Shown here one piece after another: positions 41,490 through 50,703 of a DNA stretch of 56,700 bases. The notes below the pieces were generated by a model, which ran no database searches, was not told the origin of the DNA, and saw only the letters and a program-made list of their open reading frames with translations. Position 1 is the stretch's first letter; each line of letters begins with the position of its first letter. Source of the DNA: Phycisphaerae bacterium (lineage in GTDB: Bacteria; Planctomycetota; Phycisphaerae; Tepidisphaerales; Tepidisphaeraceae); NCBI GenBank assembly GCA_025924315.1, contig JAICIO010000033.1, forward strand, positions 1 to 56,700, in the 5' to 3' direction. The position numbers and the translations under genes are program-made.

Positions 41490-43355
41490 ATGACACAACG
41501 AAAATTGAATTGGCTCGTCAGCGCCGTGGCCGCGGTATCGGTGGCGGGGATCGCTACCTCAAGCTTTGCTCAGGTTCGAATCGATACCGGCAATGCGCGC
41601 GATGCGAACAACCGTATCGGCAGCGGTGGAAGCAACGGTCCGGCGGCCAGCCGCTATCAGCCCATCAACCAAAACGACATCGTTTACAACAACGTGACCG
41701 CCGGTCGCGGGTTTCACGGTCAGCTTCAAACGACCGACGGAATCAGTTTCCACGGCACCACGGGCGCGGAACTTTCGGGCAACTTTATCCAGCAGAGCAG
41801 CGGCGCCCCGACGGGCATTCTCGCGGCCAACAACGCACAGGTGGTTCGCCCGATCTACGATTCCGCCGCGAGGGGCGTCAACGCGCCGCCGGGGTACATT
41901 CAGCAGGGCTTCAGCAATAGCGCATATGTTCCCGCGCCCCCGCAAACGCGCAGCGCGGGCGACCTGCGCATCGGCGTCGTCAACTTCAGTGACACGGACA
42001 CGGTCACCCCGATGTCGGCTCCCCGTCCCGGTGAAACCGTACTGCCAGGCCCGGTCAGCACTTCCAATACGAATTCGCTGATCACAGCATCGCCTTTGTA
42101 CGGCATTCGGCAGTGGACGCGCGACGACGATCAGTCGCTGCTAAATGACACCGCCTTCCGCGGGATAAACGATCAGGCGCTGGACGATCAGACGGTTCAA
42201 CAATTCCGCAACGAGCTGATGGTTCCATCCAATCCGATGACGAGCAATATCGGACAGAGCGCGAAAATCGACAACACGGCTCTCGGCGCGGGCACGCTGC
42301 AGAACACCGGCCAGGGCACGCCGAACCTCGCACAGCCGCTCAACACGCCGCTTGGCCAGCAGGCAGATAAGCCGCTGCCCAATGGCCAATTGCCCGGCGA
42401 GAATCTCGCGAACACAAACGTTGGCGGCGGAACGCTGCAGACCAATCAATCGACGCAGCAGAAACTGCTGAGCACGCCGGCGCAGCAGAGCACGCAATAC
42501 CAATCCATGGAAGACGAGCTCAAGTCATACCTCGGGCCGCAAGGATACGCTGCGCTTCAGGCGAACAAGCAGTACAACGCATCGGTCGCGCTGGCGAAGC
42601 AGCAAGACGAGGCGAAGCGCGCGGCCCCGGCACCCGGTTCAGCCGGTCCGGCCGCGCCGGGCGGGAATGCGCCGGGCGTAGGGGTGAGTGCTCCGGGTCA
42701 GAACCCCGGCGGCGTTGCCCCGGCGCCTCACGGCGCAAACGCGGCGCCCGATCAGAACGCGGCGCCGATCCAGATTCCAGGTCCGACGTTCCAGAAGCCC
42801 ACGGAAAAGCCCAAGCCGGTGCAGGTGCATTCGCTGGCCGACGGCATCAAGGCGGAAGGCCTCAAGAAGTTGATGGCGCAGGCTGAAGATCAGATGCACC
42901 AGGGCAAGTGGTTCTCGGCGATCGAGACCTATCAAAACGCTGTTCGCGTTGCGCCCAACCAGCCGCTGGTGATCATCGGCCGAGCCAATGCCGAACTCGG
43001 CGCGACTTACTACGTTCGCGCTGAAGAGGACCTGAAGCAGGCATTCACGAGCGATAAGAAACTGCTGATGGGCCAGTACGATCTCCGCAAAATGATCGGC
43101 GACGATCGCCTCGCGTATCTTCTGACCGACCTGAAGGAAGCGAACGCCAAGGATCCGAAGAAGTCGATGCCGATCTTCCTGCTCGCGTACATCGCGTACA
43201 ACACAGGCAATGAACAGCAGGCAGCGGGATATCTCGACTTGCTCGAGCAGCGCGATCCGGATAGCGCGACGCTGGTGAAAACGCTGCGGCAGTTCTGGAC
43301 GTTGCCGGGCCAGGATAAACCCGGTGCGAGCGCGACGCCGGACATGAACAAGTAG
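41490..43355 (+). CDS. exported protein with C-terminal TPR-like region
   Basis: 621 residues from ATG 41490 (GGGGAG upstream); the track-like upstream extension has no signal peptide at its start. The signal peptide is WLVSAVAAVSVAGIATSSFA. Residues 20-420 are Gln/Asn/Pro/Gly-rich and probably disordered or surface-exposed (QNAAPIQIPGPTFQKPTEKP). The C-terminal 170 residues form helical repeats of TPR type (HQGKWFSAIETYQNAVRVAP, ADGIKAEGLKKLMAQAEDQM). Predicted periplasmic or outer-membrane-associated scaffold. No family name can be given. The next gene, a parvulin-type foldase, follows on the same strand. Confidence 0.7.
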   Translation: MTQRKLNWLVSAVAAVSVAGIATSSFAQVRIDTGNARDANNRIGSGGSNGPAASRYQPINQNDIVYNNVTAGRGFHGQLQTTDGISFHGTTGAELSGNFIQQSSGAPTGILAANNAQVVRPIYDSAARGVNAPPGYIQQGFSNSAYVPAPPQTRSAGDLRIGVVNFSDTDTVTPMSAPRPGETVLPGPVSTSNTNSLITASPLYGIRQWTRDDDQSLLNDTAFRGINDQALDDQTVQQFRNELMVPSNPMTSNIGQSAKIDNTALGAGTLQNTGQGTPNLAQPLNTPLGQQADKPLPNGQLPGENLANTNVGGGTLQTNQSTQQKLLSTPAQQSTQYQSMEDELKSYLGPQGYAALQANKQYNASVALAKQQDEAKRAAPAPGSAGPAAPGGNAPGVGVSAPGQNPGGVAPAPHGANAAPDQNAAPIQIPGPTFQKPTEKPKPVQVHSLADGIKAEGLKKLMAQAEDQMHQGKWFSAIETYQNAVRVAPNQPLVIIGRANAELGATYYVRAEEDLKQAFTSDKKLLMGQYDLRKMIGDDRLAYLLTDLKEANAKDPKKSMPIFLLAYIAYNTGNEQQAAGYLDLLEQRDPDSATLVKTLRQFWTLPGQDKPGASATPDMNK

Positions 43356-43473
43356 AGCAACTACGCTTGACGAAACTGCGGCACAGTTCCGGCCCTCCGG
43401 GACTGTGCCGCTTCGTTTTGGTCTTCACATCGATCTCGCGTTACACTTGTCGGCGAAACGGATTGGAGGCTCG

Positions 43474-44808
43474 ATGGATCGTGTGCTGCGATGGGCGGCG
43501 GGTTCGGTGACGTTGGCGCTGATGATGATGTCGCAGGGATGCGCAAGCGGTAATCCGGGAGCGCGCGACGGGACGATTGCGACCCCCGATTCTCGCCCGC
43601 TGTTGCCGCGACAGCCGGGACCGGTCGAAGAATCCGGCGCGATCTATCGCCGGAACCAACTTCCCGATCGCGGGGCGACGATGACGCCGGTGGCGAATTC
43701 AGCGCCGCGCAACACCCCCATGATTCCGCCGCCGGTGCCCGCGACGGTGCCGATGCCGCCGGTGAATCCCGCGACGACGCGCCCGCAGGCGACCTCGATT
43801 CCCACTGGTCAGTACATGAGCCTCGGCTCAGTGCTCGTGCAGGTGAACGGCAAGCCGATCTACGCCGATAAGGTCCTGCAGGCGCTCGATGCAGATCTCG
43901 GCGCCAAAGCACGCGAGATGAACGAGAACGAATTTCGCCGCGTCGCTGCTTCCGAAATCGAAACGGAGATCGTTTCGCAAATCCGCAGCGAGTTGCAGTA
44001 CGCCGCCGCGATGGAAGCGCTTTCGCCCGATGAAAAAAAGATGGCCGACACCATCACCACGCAGTGGCAGCAGAAGCAGATTGCCTACGCCGGCGGATCG
44101 ATCGAAGAAGCCAAGCGCCGCGCCGCCGCGGAGGGATATCCGTTCGATCAGCAGGTCGCGGATCAGAACCGCACGATCGTGAACATGATGTATTTTGAGA
44201 AGAAGATCCGCCCGCGCGTGCAGGTCTCGCCGGCCGAGATGCGCAAGTACTACGACGATCACATCAACAACTTCAGCGAGCGCGCCCAAGCGCAATTCCG
44301 AGTGATCAAATTCGATTTCAAGAAAGTCGGCAGCAAAGAAGAAGCCCGCAAGCTCGCGGAGCAGACATTGAAGAGCGCCCGCGCGGGGGAAGATTTTGCG
44401 TCGCTTGCCGCGAAGTACAACTCGGATGACTATCTCGCGCGTCAGAAGGGCGACGTCGGCTGGGTTGAACGCGGCGCGTATGCGAACGAGAAGCTCGAAC
44501 AGGCGGTGTGGAAAATCAAGCCCGGGCAGATCACCGACATCGTCGAAACGCCGGACGCGTTTTATATCGCCAAGCTCGAGAATCTGAAGACCGGCAACAC
44601 CAAATCGTTCGACGATCCGGATGTGCAGGAAGCGATTCACAAGACGCTGTTCGAAGCCCAGGCCCGCGAAATGCGCGAGCGGGATTATCAGCGTCTCAAA
44701 GCCGAGGCGATGATCGTCCCCGACGTCGATCCACGCCGACTCGTTCAGCCGGTGCTGGAGATGGCGATGCAGAAGTATTCGACCTGGCGGGCAACGGCGT
44801 CGAAATGA
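43474..44808 (+). CDS. exported parvulin-type peptidyl-prolyl isomerase (SurA/PpiC-like)
   Basis: 444 residues from ATG 43474, with GGAGG 5 bases upstream. The N-terminus (VTLALMMMSQGCASG) looks like a lipoprotein signal with an atypical lipobox before the Cys. A Pro/Thr-rich linker follows, then a helical N-domain (LVQVNGKPIYADKVLQALDA) similar to SurA. The parvulin domain has FRVIKFDFKKVGSKEEARKL, ARAGEDFASLAAKYNSDD, QKGDVGWVERGAY and IVETPDAFYIAKLEN. It should assist folding of exported or outer-membrane proteins. Confidence 0.85.
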   Translation: MDRVLRWAAGSVTLALMMMSQGCASGNPGARDGTIATPDSRPLLPRQPGPVEESGAIYRRNQLPDRGATMTPVANSAPRNTPMIPPPVPATVPMPPVNPATTRPQATSIPTGQYMSLGSVLVQVNGKPIYADKVLQALDADLGAKAREMNENEFRRVAASEIETEIVSQIRSELQYAAAMEALSPDEKKMADTITTQWQQKQIAYAGGSIEEAKRRAAAEGYPFDQQVADQNRTIVNMMYFEKKIRPRVQVSPAEMRKYYDDHINNFSERAQAQFRVIKFDFKKVGSKEEARKLAEQTLKSARAGEDFASLAAKYNSDDYLARQKGDVGWVERGAYANEKLEQAVWKIKPGQITDIVETPDAFYIAKLENLKTGNTKSFDDPDVQEAIHKTLFEAQAREMRERDYQRLKAEAMIVPDVDPRRLVQPVLEMAMQKYSTWRATASK

Positions 44809-44813
44809 ACGCT

Positions 44814-44900
44814 GTTGATTATTGATTAACTCGTGTAACCGGCGAGCTTGCTCGCCGGTTCCTTCGCACCCCGATGTTCATCAATAATCAATAATCACTA
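44814..44900. repeat. nested element: heptamer arms around a strong hairpin
   Basis: Outer left arm GTTGATT, ATTGATT (44814-44827). Outer right arm ATCAATA, ATCAATA, ATCACTA (44880-44900). Inside lies a perfect 11-bp palindrome aaccggcgagc-tt-gctcgccggtt (44837-44860) followed by a short T-poor tail. It lies between the convergent foldase and alpha-toroid genes and may act as a terminator for both. Confidence 0.7.
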
Positions 44901-44902
44901 CC

Positions 44903-46204
44903 TCACATCTGCTCGATCTTCGCGCGAATCAGCAGGAGCCATAGTCGATGCACGCGGGCAGGAAGCTCGGCGGGCGCCGGCTCTTCCAACGTTTTCCAAT
45001 CCGCTTGATGTCGGCGGATGTAATCGAGCGTCTCGTCCGTCGTGACCGGCAGGTCGACCAGCAGCCGCGAATCATCGAACCCGCAGATCGCCAGCGCCAG
45101 CTGCTGGTTGAGCGTAAAGTGCCGCTCGGCCATGCGCAAATACTTTTCGCGGCCCAGCACCTTCAACTGGCGGACCGTGTCGATTAAATCAGCCACGTGC
45201 AGCGGCTCGGCCGCGAGAGAATCATTTCGAGCGCGCGTGGTTGCCGCCGTTTCGTTCTGCGGAAAGCGATCCCATCGATTGTCCGAACGCTTCATCTGCG
45301 TCGAAGCGCGCACCGCATCATCGAGCGCGAGCCCGATTCGCCGCTCGCCGGTGAACAGGTAATCGCCCAGCAGCGTCTGCATCGCATATTGCGATGCGAG
45401 GAGATCGACCGTGTCCGGAAACTGCGTTTTGCCCGCGACGGGCGAGAGTTTCTCGTCGTACGCGATTCGCCAGAGGTTGTGCTGATCGGCCTGGCGCATT
45501 TGCAGAAGCGCGTTGATCGCGCGGTTGGCGGAGAGCGTGAATGCCTTGTCGTGAAGGATCTCGCCGGCGAGGAGGATTGTGAGCGTGCAGTCGCGCGCGT
45601 CGGTATTGTCTATTCGTGCGACGCGGGCGGGATTCTGCGCATCCGCAGCGACGGTCGGCCAGGCGCCGCTCGCGGACTGCTGTCGCGCCAGCCATTTCGC
45701 GGCCGCAGCTGCGGCGGTCGTCAATTCATCTTTCGCGTTTGCATTGGGAATGACGGTGAGCGCCAGCGCCAGCGCGGCGCGCGTGGCAGCGCGATCGGGC
45801 AGGGGAGACGGATCGGGATTGACGGCGACGGAATCGCCGAAAATCGGAACAGGCGCGATTCGTCCGCCGTCATCGTGGGAGGCGAGCGCTCCGCGGGCGG
45901 ATTGCTCGGCGGCATCGAGATACGTCGGCTTCTTCAGCAACTCGCCGGCGAGTTGCAAAATCAAACCAACCGACGGCGAGCCCTGTGGCTCCATGGACAC
46001 CGCGCGCGGCTTGGACGGATCGGCATTGCTCATCAGGGGATCCCAGGCCCACCCGTATGGGCGCTGCACCGCCGATTGAAGCATCGCATTGCATTCTGCT
46101 TCGAGCTGCGCCGTATACTTTCCCGCATCCGCGAAAACTTTTTCCGCGGGCGTTTGGGCGAACGCCACTATCGCCACTACAATCATCAATCGACGGATGA
46201 GCAT
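44903..46204 (-). CDS. secreted alpha/alpha-toroid protein (polysaccharide lyase-like)
   Basis: 433 residues with a signal peptide (RLMIVVAIVAFAQTPAEKVF). The body is an all-helical array with repeated pairs (LILQLAGELLKKPTYLDAAE, TRAALALALTVIPNANAKDE, KWLARQQSASGAWPTVAAD, LTILLAGEILHDKAFTLSAN) and Gly/Trp-Pro turns like those in alpha/alpha barrels of polysaccharide lyases (family 10 type) and terpene-cyclase-like folds. No catalytic residue can be assigned. Probably acts in the periplasm on a glycan, but this is a fold-level inference. Confidence 0.6.
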   Translation of the reverse strand: MLIRRLMIVVAIVAFAQTPAEKVFADAGKYTAQLEAECNAMLQSAVQRPYGWAWDPLMSNADPSKPRAVSMEPQGSPSVGLILQLAGELLKKPTYLDAAEQSARGALASHDDGGRIAPVPIFGDSVAVNPDPSPLPDRAATRAALALALTVIPNANAKDELTTAAAAAAKWLARQQSASGAWPTVAADAQNPARVARIDNTDARDCTLTILLAGEILHDKAFTLSANRAINALLQMRQADQHNLWRIAYDEKLSPVAGKTQFPDTVDLLASQYAMQTLLGDYLFTGERRIGLALDDAVRASTQMKRSDNRWDRFPQNETAATTRARNDSLAAEPLHVADLIDTVRQLKVLGREKYLRMAERHFTLNQQLALAICGFDDSRLLVDLPVTTDETLDYIRRHQADWKTLEEPAPAELPARVHRLWLLLIRAKIEQM

Positions 46205-46230
46205 GGCGGCATCATATTCGCCGCGGTCGC

Positions 46231-46653
46231 ATGGACGAACTCATGAAACGATTCATCATTGAAGTCTCGACGGACGGCAACACCGACATCGTCAACCTCA
46301 GCCCCGAACTCTCTGAGAAGATGCGCGGCACGGAAGGCGACGGCGTGTTGCACTGTTTCGTCGTCGGAAGCACCGCTGCCATTACCACGCTTGAATATGA
46401 GCCGGGCCTGGTGAAGCACGACGTGCAGAACACCCTGCAGCGGCTGATCCCGGACAACGTCCCCTACGAGCACGAAGCGACGTGGAACGACGACAACGGC
46501 CACAGCCACATCCGCCACGCTTTGGTCGGTCCGAGCGTGTCGATTCCGTTTTCAAATGGAAAACTACTGACCGGTGAATATCAGCAGGTGATCCTGATTG
46601 ATTTCGATACGCGACCAAGAAGGCGCAAAATTATCTGCACGGTTCTGGTCTAA
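46231..46653 (+). CDS. YjbQ/UPF0047 family protein
   Basis: 140 residues; ATG 46243 is an alternative start. Family pattern: IVNLSPELSEKMRGTEGDGV, FVVGSTAAITTLEYEPGL, NGHSHIRHALVGPSVSIPF and GEYQQVILIDFDTRPRRRKI. The conserved His and Glu cluster (H-S-H in NGHSHIRH) is present. Members of this family have been linked to a weak thiamine-phosphate synthase activity; true role is unclear. Small cytosolic beta-sandwich protein. Confidence 0.9.
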   Translation: MDELMKRFIIEVSTDGNTDIVNLSPELSEKMRGTEGDGVLHCFVVGSTAAITTLEYEPGLVKHDVQNTLQRLIPDNVPYEHEATWNDDNGHSHIRHALVGPSVSIPFSNGKLLTGEYQQVILIDFDTRPRRRKIICTVLV

Positions 46654-46657
46654 CAAA

Positions 46658-46731
46658 AGACGCGAAATCGCGACTCGACTGAGCTCGTCGAAGTCAAGCG
46701 GTATTCGAGCATCGCTTGCGATTTCGCGTCT
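46658..46731. repeat. inverted repeat plus dispersed repeat, copy 2
   Basis: Arms agacgcgaaatcgc (46658-46671) and gcgatttcgcgtct (46718-46731). Between them lies CTCGACTGAGCTCGTCGAAG plus TCAAGCG (46674-46700), matching the unit at 3548-3575 with two changes. The right arm is preceded by GCTT, so GCTTGCGATTTCGCGTC is identical to the arm at 32987-33003. Two repeat families are thus nested here. Confidence 0.75.
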
Positions 46732-46749
46732 GTTTTCAGAGTCGATCTT

Positions 46750-48270
46750 CTACCCGCTTACGCCACCCGATGCCGTCCTATACGCGAAGGCCATCCCGAG
46801 GATGACGAACAGAATCGTTCGCCATCCGAAGATCAGCAGCAGGATAATCAGGAACACGCCCGTCCGGGCGGCGGCGCCTTTGGCGTCGTCATCCAGGCCC
46901 TTGTCCTTCATGTCCTTCTCAAAGTTCTCCATCTGCTGCTTCGCCTCGGCCTTGGCCTTTTCCTGTCGTGGCCCCAGGGCCGCCTTCACCTGGTCGCGCG
47001 TCATGCCATCGACCTGCTTCTGCGCGATGTCGTGCGAGGCCTTCAAATGGTCTTCGTAACTCGATTGGTATCTCGAAACACCTCGCTTGGCGATTTCTTC
47101 CTGCGTGAGATGCTCGATCAGCTCCTCGCGTTCGTCCTTCTCGTCGAGCTTGGCGATCAGCGCATCGTAATCCGCCTTGGGCATCGCCTTGACCTTGTCA
47201 ACCGCGGCTTGGCGCTCGTTTATCTCATCGCGCATCAGTCGGTTGAAGGATCTGCCGCCTTCATCGCCGCTGTCGTCTCCGTCGGCGGAGTCTGACGTAT
47301 CAGCGCTGGTGTCGGCTTTGCCGGCGACGGCTGGATGAGCCTTGCGATATTCCTCGCGAAATTGTTCGAGCACGCGCTCGTCGTATTTCGATTCGTCGGC
47401 GGAGAGTTTCTTCTCCTGGTCCTCGAGTTTTGCGGTTTGCTTGGTTTGTCCGGGGATCTTGATGTGCGTGACTTCCCACGCGCCGATGGCCACGTTGGCG
47501 ATGATGATCGAGACGAACGTGGCCGCAACTGCGACCCAACCGCCGAGCTTGCTGTAACCCTTCTGGCCGATCTGCATGCCCACGCCCGCGAGTGCACCGA
47601 CGCCCATCGCGCAGTACGCCGTCCAGATGCCTGTGCTGATCTCGAGCAGGAACCAGAGCAGCGCGCCGCCCAAGGCGAAGCCGAGGCAGCACGCGATGCC
47701 GACAAGGAACGACCCCTGCGGGGCCATCTTGTCTTTCTTGCCGGCTTTTCCTCCGCCGTAGCTGAGAACGCCGCCTCCTTTCGCGGGTTGCGGTTTCGGA
47801 TCGCCTTTTTGAGTGGTGATCTGCTTCCGCGCGCGAAGATCGAATCCGCAGCTGGTGCAGAGGACTGCGCCGCTGGGAAGTTCAGTGAAGCATTTCGGGC
47901 AGCGCGGGCTGTCGTCGACGGCACCGGCGGAGCGGGCTTGTTTTTCAACCGCGGCGAGCTCGTAAAGTCCACCGAGATCGTCGCCGCCGTCGTGATGGTC
48001 ATCCGCGGGGATGGGGGGCGGGGGAGGCGCCGCAGCTTTCTTCGCGGTCACAGCTCCCGCCGTCTTTCCAGCCTTCGCGGCTTCCAAGGCTGCGGATGAG
48101 ACGGGCGGAACGACCGGTGCTGCGCCCGTACTCGCCGCCGGCGCTTCGATCTTCATCACGTTTCCGCACGCGGGGCATTTCGCCTTCTTTCCCGCGGCAG
48201 AAGCAGGGGCCTTGAGCTTCTTTCCGCACGAACAGAGGACGGTGATGGTGTCGGTCGAGACCGGAGGCAT
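46750..48270 (-). CDS. zinc-ribbon membrane protein with long charged tail
   Basis: 506 residues. Starts with a zinc ribbon CSCGKKLKAPASAAGKKAKC-PACG, then a Pro/Ala linker, a second ribbon (RCPKCFTELPSGAVLCTSCG followed by FDLRARKQ), and a hydrophobic region of about four helices (FLVGIACCLGFALGGALLWF, AYCAMGVGALAGVGMQIG, WVAVAATFVSIIIANVAIGA). A charged cytoplasmic or periplasmic part of about 170 residues follows, with coiled-coil character, and a last helix (VFLIILLLIFGWRTILFVIL). This two-ribbon N-terminus is typical of many planctomycete membrane proteins. Function unknown. Confidence 0.75.
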   Translation of the reverse strand: MPPVSTDTITVLCSCGKKLKAPASAAGKKAKCPACGNVMKIEAPAASTGAAPVVPPVSSAALEAAKAGKTAGAVTAKKAAAPPPPPIPADDHHDGGDDLGGLYELAAVEKQARSAGAVDDSPRCPKCFTELPSGAVLCTSCGFDLRARKQITTQKGDPKPQPAKGGGVLSYGGGKAGKKDKMAPQGSFLVGIACCLGFALGGALLWFLLEISTGIWTAYCAMGVGALAGVGMQIGQKGYSKLGGWVAVAATFVSIIIANVAIGAWEVTHIKIPGQTKQTAKLEDQEKKLSADESKYDERVLEQFREEYRKAHPAVAGKADTSADTSDSADGDDSGDEGGRSFNRLMRDEINERQAAVDKVKAMPKADYDALIAKLDEKDEREELIEHLTQEEIAKRGVSRYQSSYEDHLKASHDIAQKQVDGMTRDQVKAALGPRQEKAKAEAKQQMENFEKDMKDKGLDDDAKGAAARTGVFLIILLLIFGWRTILFVILGMAFAYRTASGGVSG

Positions 48271-48455
48271 GCGAAAAACTCCGTGTTGTTGAATCTTCGG
48301 CGCTGCGCGCGTTCGGTTGAAAGGAAACCCCGTCCGGAACCCTCAGCCTACGTCGGGGAGGTTACAGAATAATGATCCGACTGCGTGCATTCAAGGTGCA
48401 AAGGACCGAAATTGATACGCGGGGCCCTCGGCGCCGTTGTTCGGTGACGGCGCAC

Positions 48456-48484
48456 GAAAAAACCGCGGGGGTATCCCGCGGTTC
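48456..48484 (-). terminator. intrinsic terminator of dnaA
   Basis: On the minus strand AACCGCGGGATACCCCCGCG then GTTTTTT: a 9-10 bp GC-rich stem followed by six T. It lies about 28 bases after the dnaA stop. On the plus strand the stem is preceded, not followed, by the A-run, so it works for the minus strand. Confidence 0.75.
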
Positions 48485-48511
48485 TTTCTGCTCAAGTCGA
48501 GTAGGTCGCAC

Positions 48512-50092
48512 TTAATTCATTGCTCGGCTGTGCTCTTCGAGGCGCTGGATCAATTCCGACGCCTCTTCCGTACGCTCGCCGACCGCGCTCGTCCATGCAA
48601 GCGGCTCGTTGCGAGTCACCGCCCGCTCGATGCGCCGGCACGCGCTGATCACCGTGCTGTGATTGCGCTTGCCCATCCGCATGCCGATTTCCGGGAAGCT
48701 GAGCTTGGCCGTCTTTCGAACCAGGAACATCGCCACGCTGCGCGCGAGGCTGATCGTGCGCTGGCGGCGGCCGGACATGAGGTCCTTGTGCTCGAGTCCA
48801 AAGTAATCGCAGACGCTCTGGAGGATGTTCTCGGGTTTGACGGGTGCGATGAGCTGGCGATCGAGATCGCCAAGCGCTTCCTGTGCCATCGCCACATCCG
48901 CGAAGCGGCCGGTGAGTTTCACGTGCGCGTTGATGCGGGTGATCGCGCCTTCGAGCTCGCGAACATTTTGCGTCACGCGACGTGCGACCCAAGCGACCAC
49001 TTCTTCGGGCAGGTTAATGCCGTTGCGTTGGCTCATCGCGCGGAGGATCTCGCAGCGTGTCGCATAATTCGGTGGATCGATGCGAACGACCATTCCGCTG
49101 ACGAAACGGTTGATCAATGATTCGCCGAATTCTTCGATCATCTTCGGGTGGTTGTCGCTGGCCATCACGATCTGGCGGCCCATCGCTTCGATGGCGTTGA
49201 ACGTGTGCAGGAACTCTTCCTGCGTGGCCTTCTTTCCACCCATGAAATGCACGTCGTCGATCACGAGCAGATCGAGATCGCGCATCTTTCGGCGGAAGCT
49301 GTCGAGCTTGTTCGTCCGAAGCGCCGCGAGGAATTCGTTCGTGAACTCTTCGCCGGTGAGATACATCCAGCGCTTGGTGGGGTGGTGCTCGATGAAGCGC
49401 TTGCACAGCCCTTGGAGCAGGTGCGTCTTGCCGAGTCCGCAATTGCCGTGGATGAACAGCGGGTTGTACTGCGCGCCGGGAAATTCGGCGACGTAGAGGG
49501 CGGCGTTGTACGCGAGCTGGTTGCTCGCGCCGACGACGTACGATTCGATGTCGTGACGAAGCCGCGGACGCAAAAGGCCACTGCCAAGCGGTTGCGAATC
49601 CATTTCGCGGTGAATCGGCGTCACGTTCCGGAACGGCTTGACCGCCGGTTGCATGATCGCGACCGCTTTGCTGATGGCATCGACTTCAACGTCCGATACC
49701 GCGGCGCCGGTGAGCACCGGTGTCGGACGAACGCCGGGCATCACGGCAACGCGCGCCGGCTTGGCAGGCCGCACCATCGCCGCGGGCTTGGCCGCGGATG
49801 TTTCGCCCGCCGTTGCGCTTTCGACTTCGAACAGCTGCGGCACGACGTTGAATCGCACCGGCAACGAACAGCCAAGCACTTCGTGGGCCGCTTCCTGAAT
49901 GGGGCGGGTGAAGTGTTTGCCAATCCAGTCACTGATGAAATCATTCGGAACGGCGATCTCGAGACCATCCTGTTTGAGATCGAGTCGAGTTGAGTTGTTG
50001 AACCAAACGTGAAAGCGTTGCTGTCCCACTCGCTGTGCGATGGCATCGGCCAGGCGCGCAAGCTGGGGATCGTGTGCGCTGATACAGCTCAC
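48512..50092 (-). CDS. dnaA: chromosomal replication initiator DnaA
   Basis: 526 residues from GTG 50092, with AAGGAG 6 bases upstream. Domain I is at the N-terminus (RVGQQRFHVWFNNSTRLDLK). Domain II is a linker of about 70 residues. The AAA+ domain III has Walker A GNCGLGKT (216-223) and Walker B LLVIDDVHFMGGK. The DNA-binding domain IV has SLARSVAMFLVRKTAKLSFP and the box-recognition part GKRNHSTVISACRRIE, where the usual D-H-T-T-V reads N-H-S-T-V. Initiates replication at oriC. A terminator follows the gene. Confidence 0.97.
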   Translation of the reverse strand: MSCISAHDPQLARLADAIAQRVGQQRFHVWFNNSTRLDLKQDGLEIAVPNDFISDWIGKHFTRPIQEAAHEVLGCSLPVRFNVVPQLFEVESATAGETSAAKPAAMVRPAKPARVAVMPGVRPTPVLTGAAVSDVEVDAISKAVAIMQPAVKPFRNVTPIHREMDSQPLGSGLLRPRLRHDIESYVVGASNQLAYNAALYVAEFPGAQYNPLFIHGNCGLGKTHLLQGLCKRFIEHHPTKRWMYLTGEEFTNEFLAALRTNKLDSFRRKMRDLDLLVIDDVHFMGGKKATQEEFLHTFNAIEAMGRQIVMASDNHPKMIEEFGESLINRFVSGMVVRIDPPNYATRCEILRAMSQRNGINLPEEVVAWVARRVTQNVRELEGAITRINAHVKLTGRFADVAMAQEALGDLDRQLIAPVKPENILQSVCDYFGLEHKDLMSGRRQRTISLARSVAMFLVRKTAKLSFPEIGMRMGKRNHSTVISACRRIERAVTRNEPLAWTSAVGERTEEASELIQRLEEHSRAMN

Positions 50093-50703
50093 GTTGATCT
50101 CCTTCGTACGTTTCCCCTGTCACCCAAACCAATCGCAATGAAGCGACTGGCGCCCACACCGAGCAGGCAGCGGCCCCTCCTCGAGCGCACCACCTCCGCG
50201 GCGATAAAACCCGCCTTGCGTCACAGCCCACACTTAAGGCGTGGAGCTACTCCGCAGCATTCCCCGGGCGGGGGAGGCTTCCTGCCTCACAACAAATTTC
50301 CATCCTTGGGTTTCGCGTCCGTGCGAAGTGAGTCAGAGCAATAAAATCCAATCGGTGGCGAGTTGCCGTCGCAGCCGAGTCCCCAGCTGCTTTGCACGAT
50401 CCGGATGTCGCTCTAACCAATCCTGAATATAACGGGGGCAAGGTTAAACCGCGTTGCCTGTACTGGCAAGCAGTTCTTTATCGGATTTTCCGTTCACACC
50501 GGCAGGATGGGCGGAAGGAACAGTGCAGTTTTAGCGCGAAAATTCTTTTCTCAACAAACCACCCACGAAATTATCAGCCGTGTGGAAAGGATGTGGAGGA
50601 CGAAAAAATTTTCGCTTAGGAGGCCGAGAGATCCCTGCGGCTGAAGCCGCCGGGCCTCGTCAGCATTTGAAGGCCCGGCCGCTTTAGCGGCAGGGAATGG
50701 CGG
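50093..50703. other. 611-base gap upstream of dnaA
   Basis: The gap lies between the upstream GNAT gene and dnaA, both leftward. It holds the dnaA ribosome-binding site, a REP-like palindrome (50632-50696), an A/T-rich stretch near 50520-50620 with the run AAAAAATTTT, and two adjacent TGTGGA words (50581 and 50592) on an 11-base step. No supported gene was seen. The ORF-like stretches at 50009-50619 lack coding character. Whether this is the replication origin is discussed under findings. Confidence 0.5.
50632..50696. repeat. REP-like palindrome, divergent copy F
   Basis: Arms tccctgcggctgaagccgcc plus gggcct (50632-50657) and inverse aggccc plus ggccgctttagcggcaggga (50671-50696), with three mismatches. 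It resembles the GTAGGGT palindromes in size and in carrying a GCTGAAGC-type core, but the flanks differ. Just downstream of the GNAT stop on the minus strand, where it may end transcription. Confidence 0.7.

Noticed and set aside
50093-50703. Confident oriC call
   Set aside because: Only two imperfect DnaA-box-like words are present, no cluster; position beside dnaA alone is not enough.
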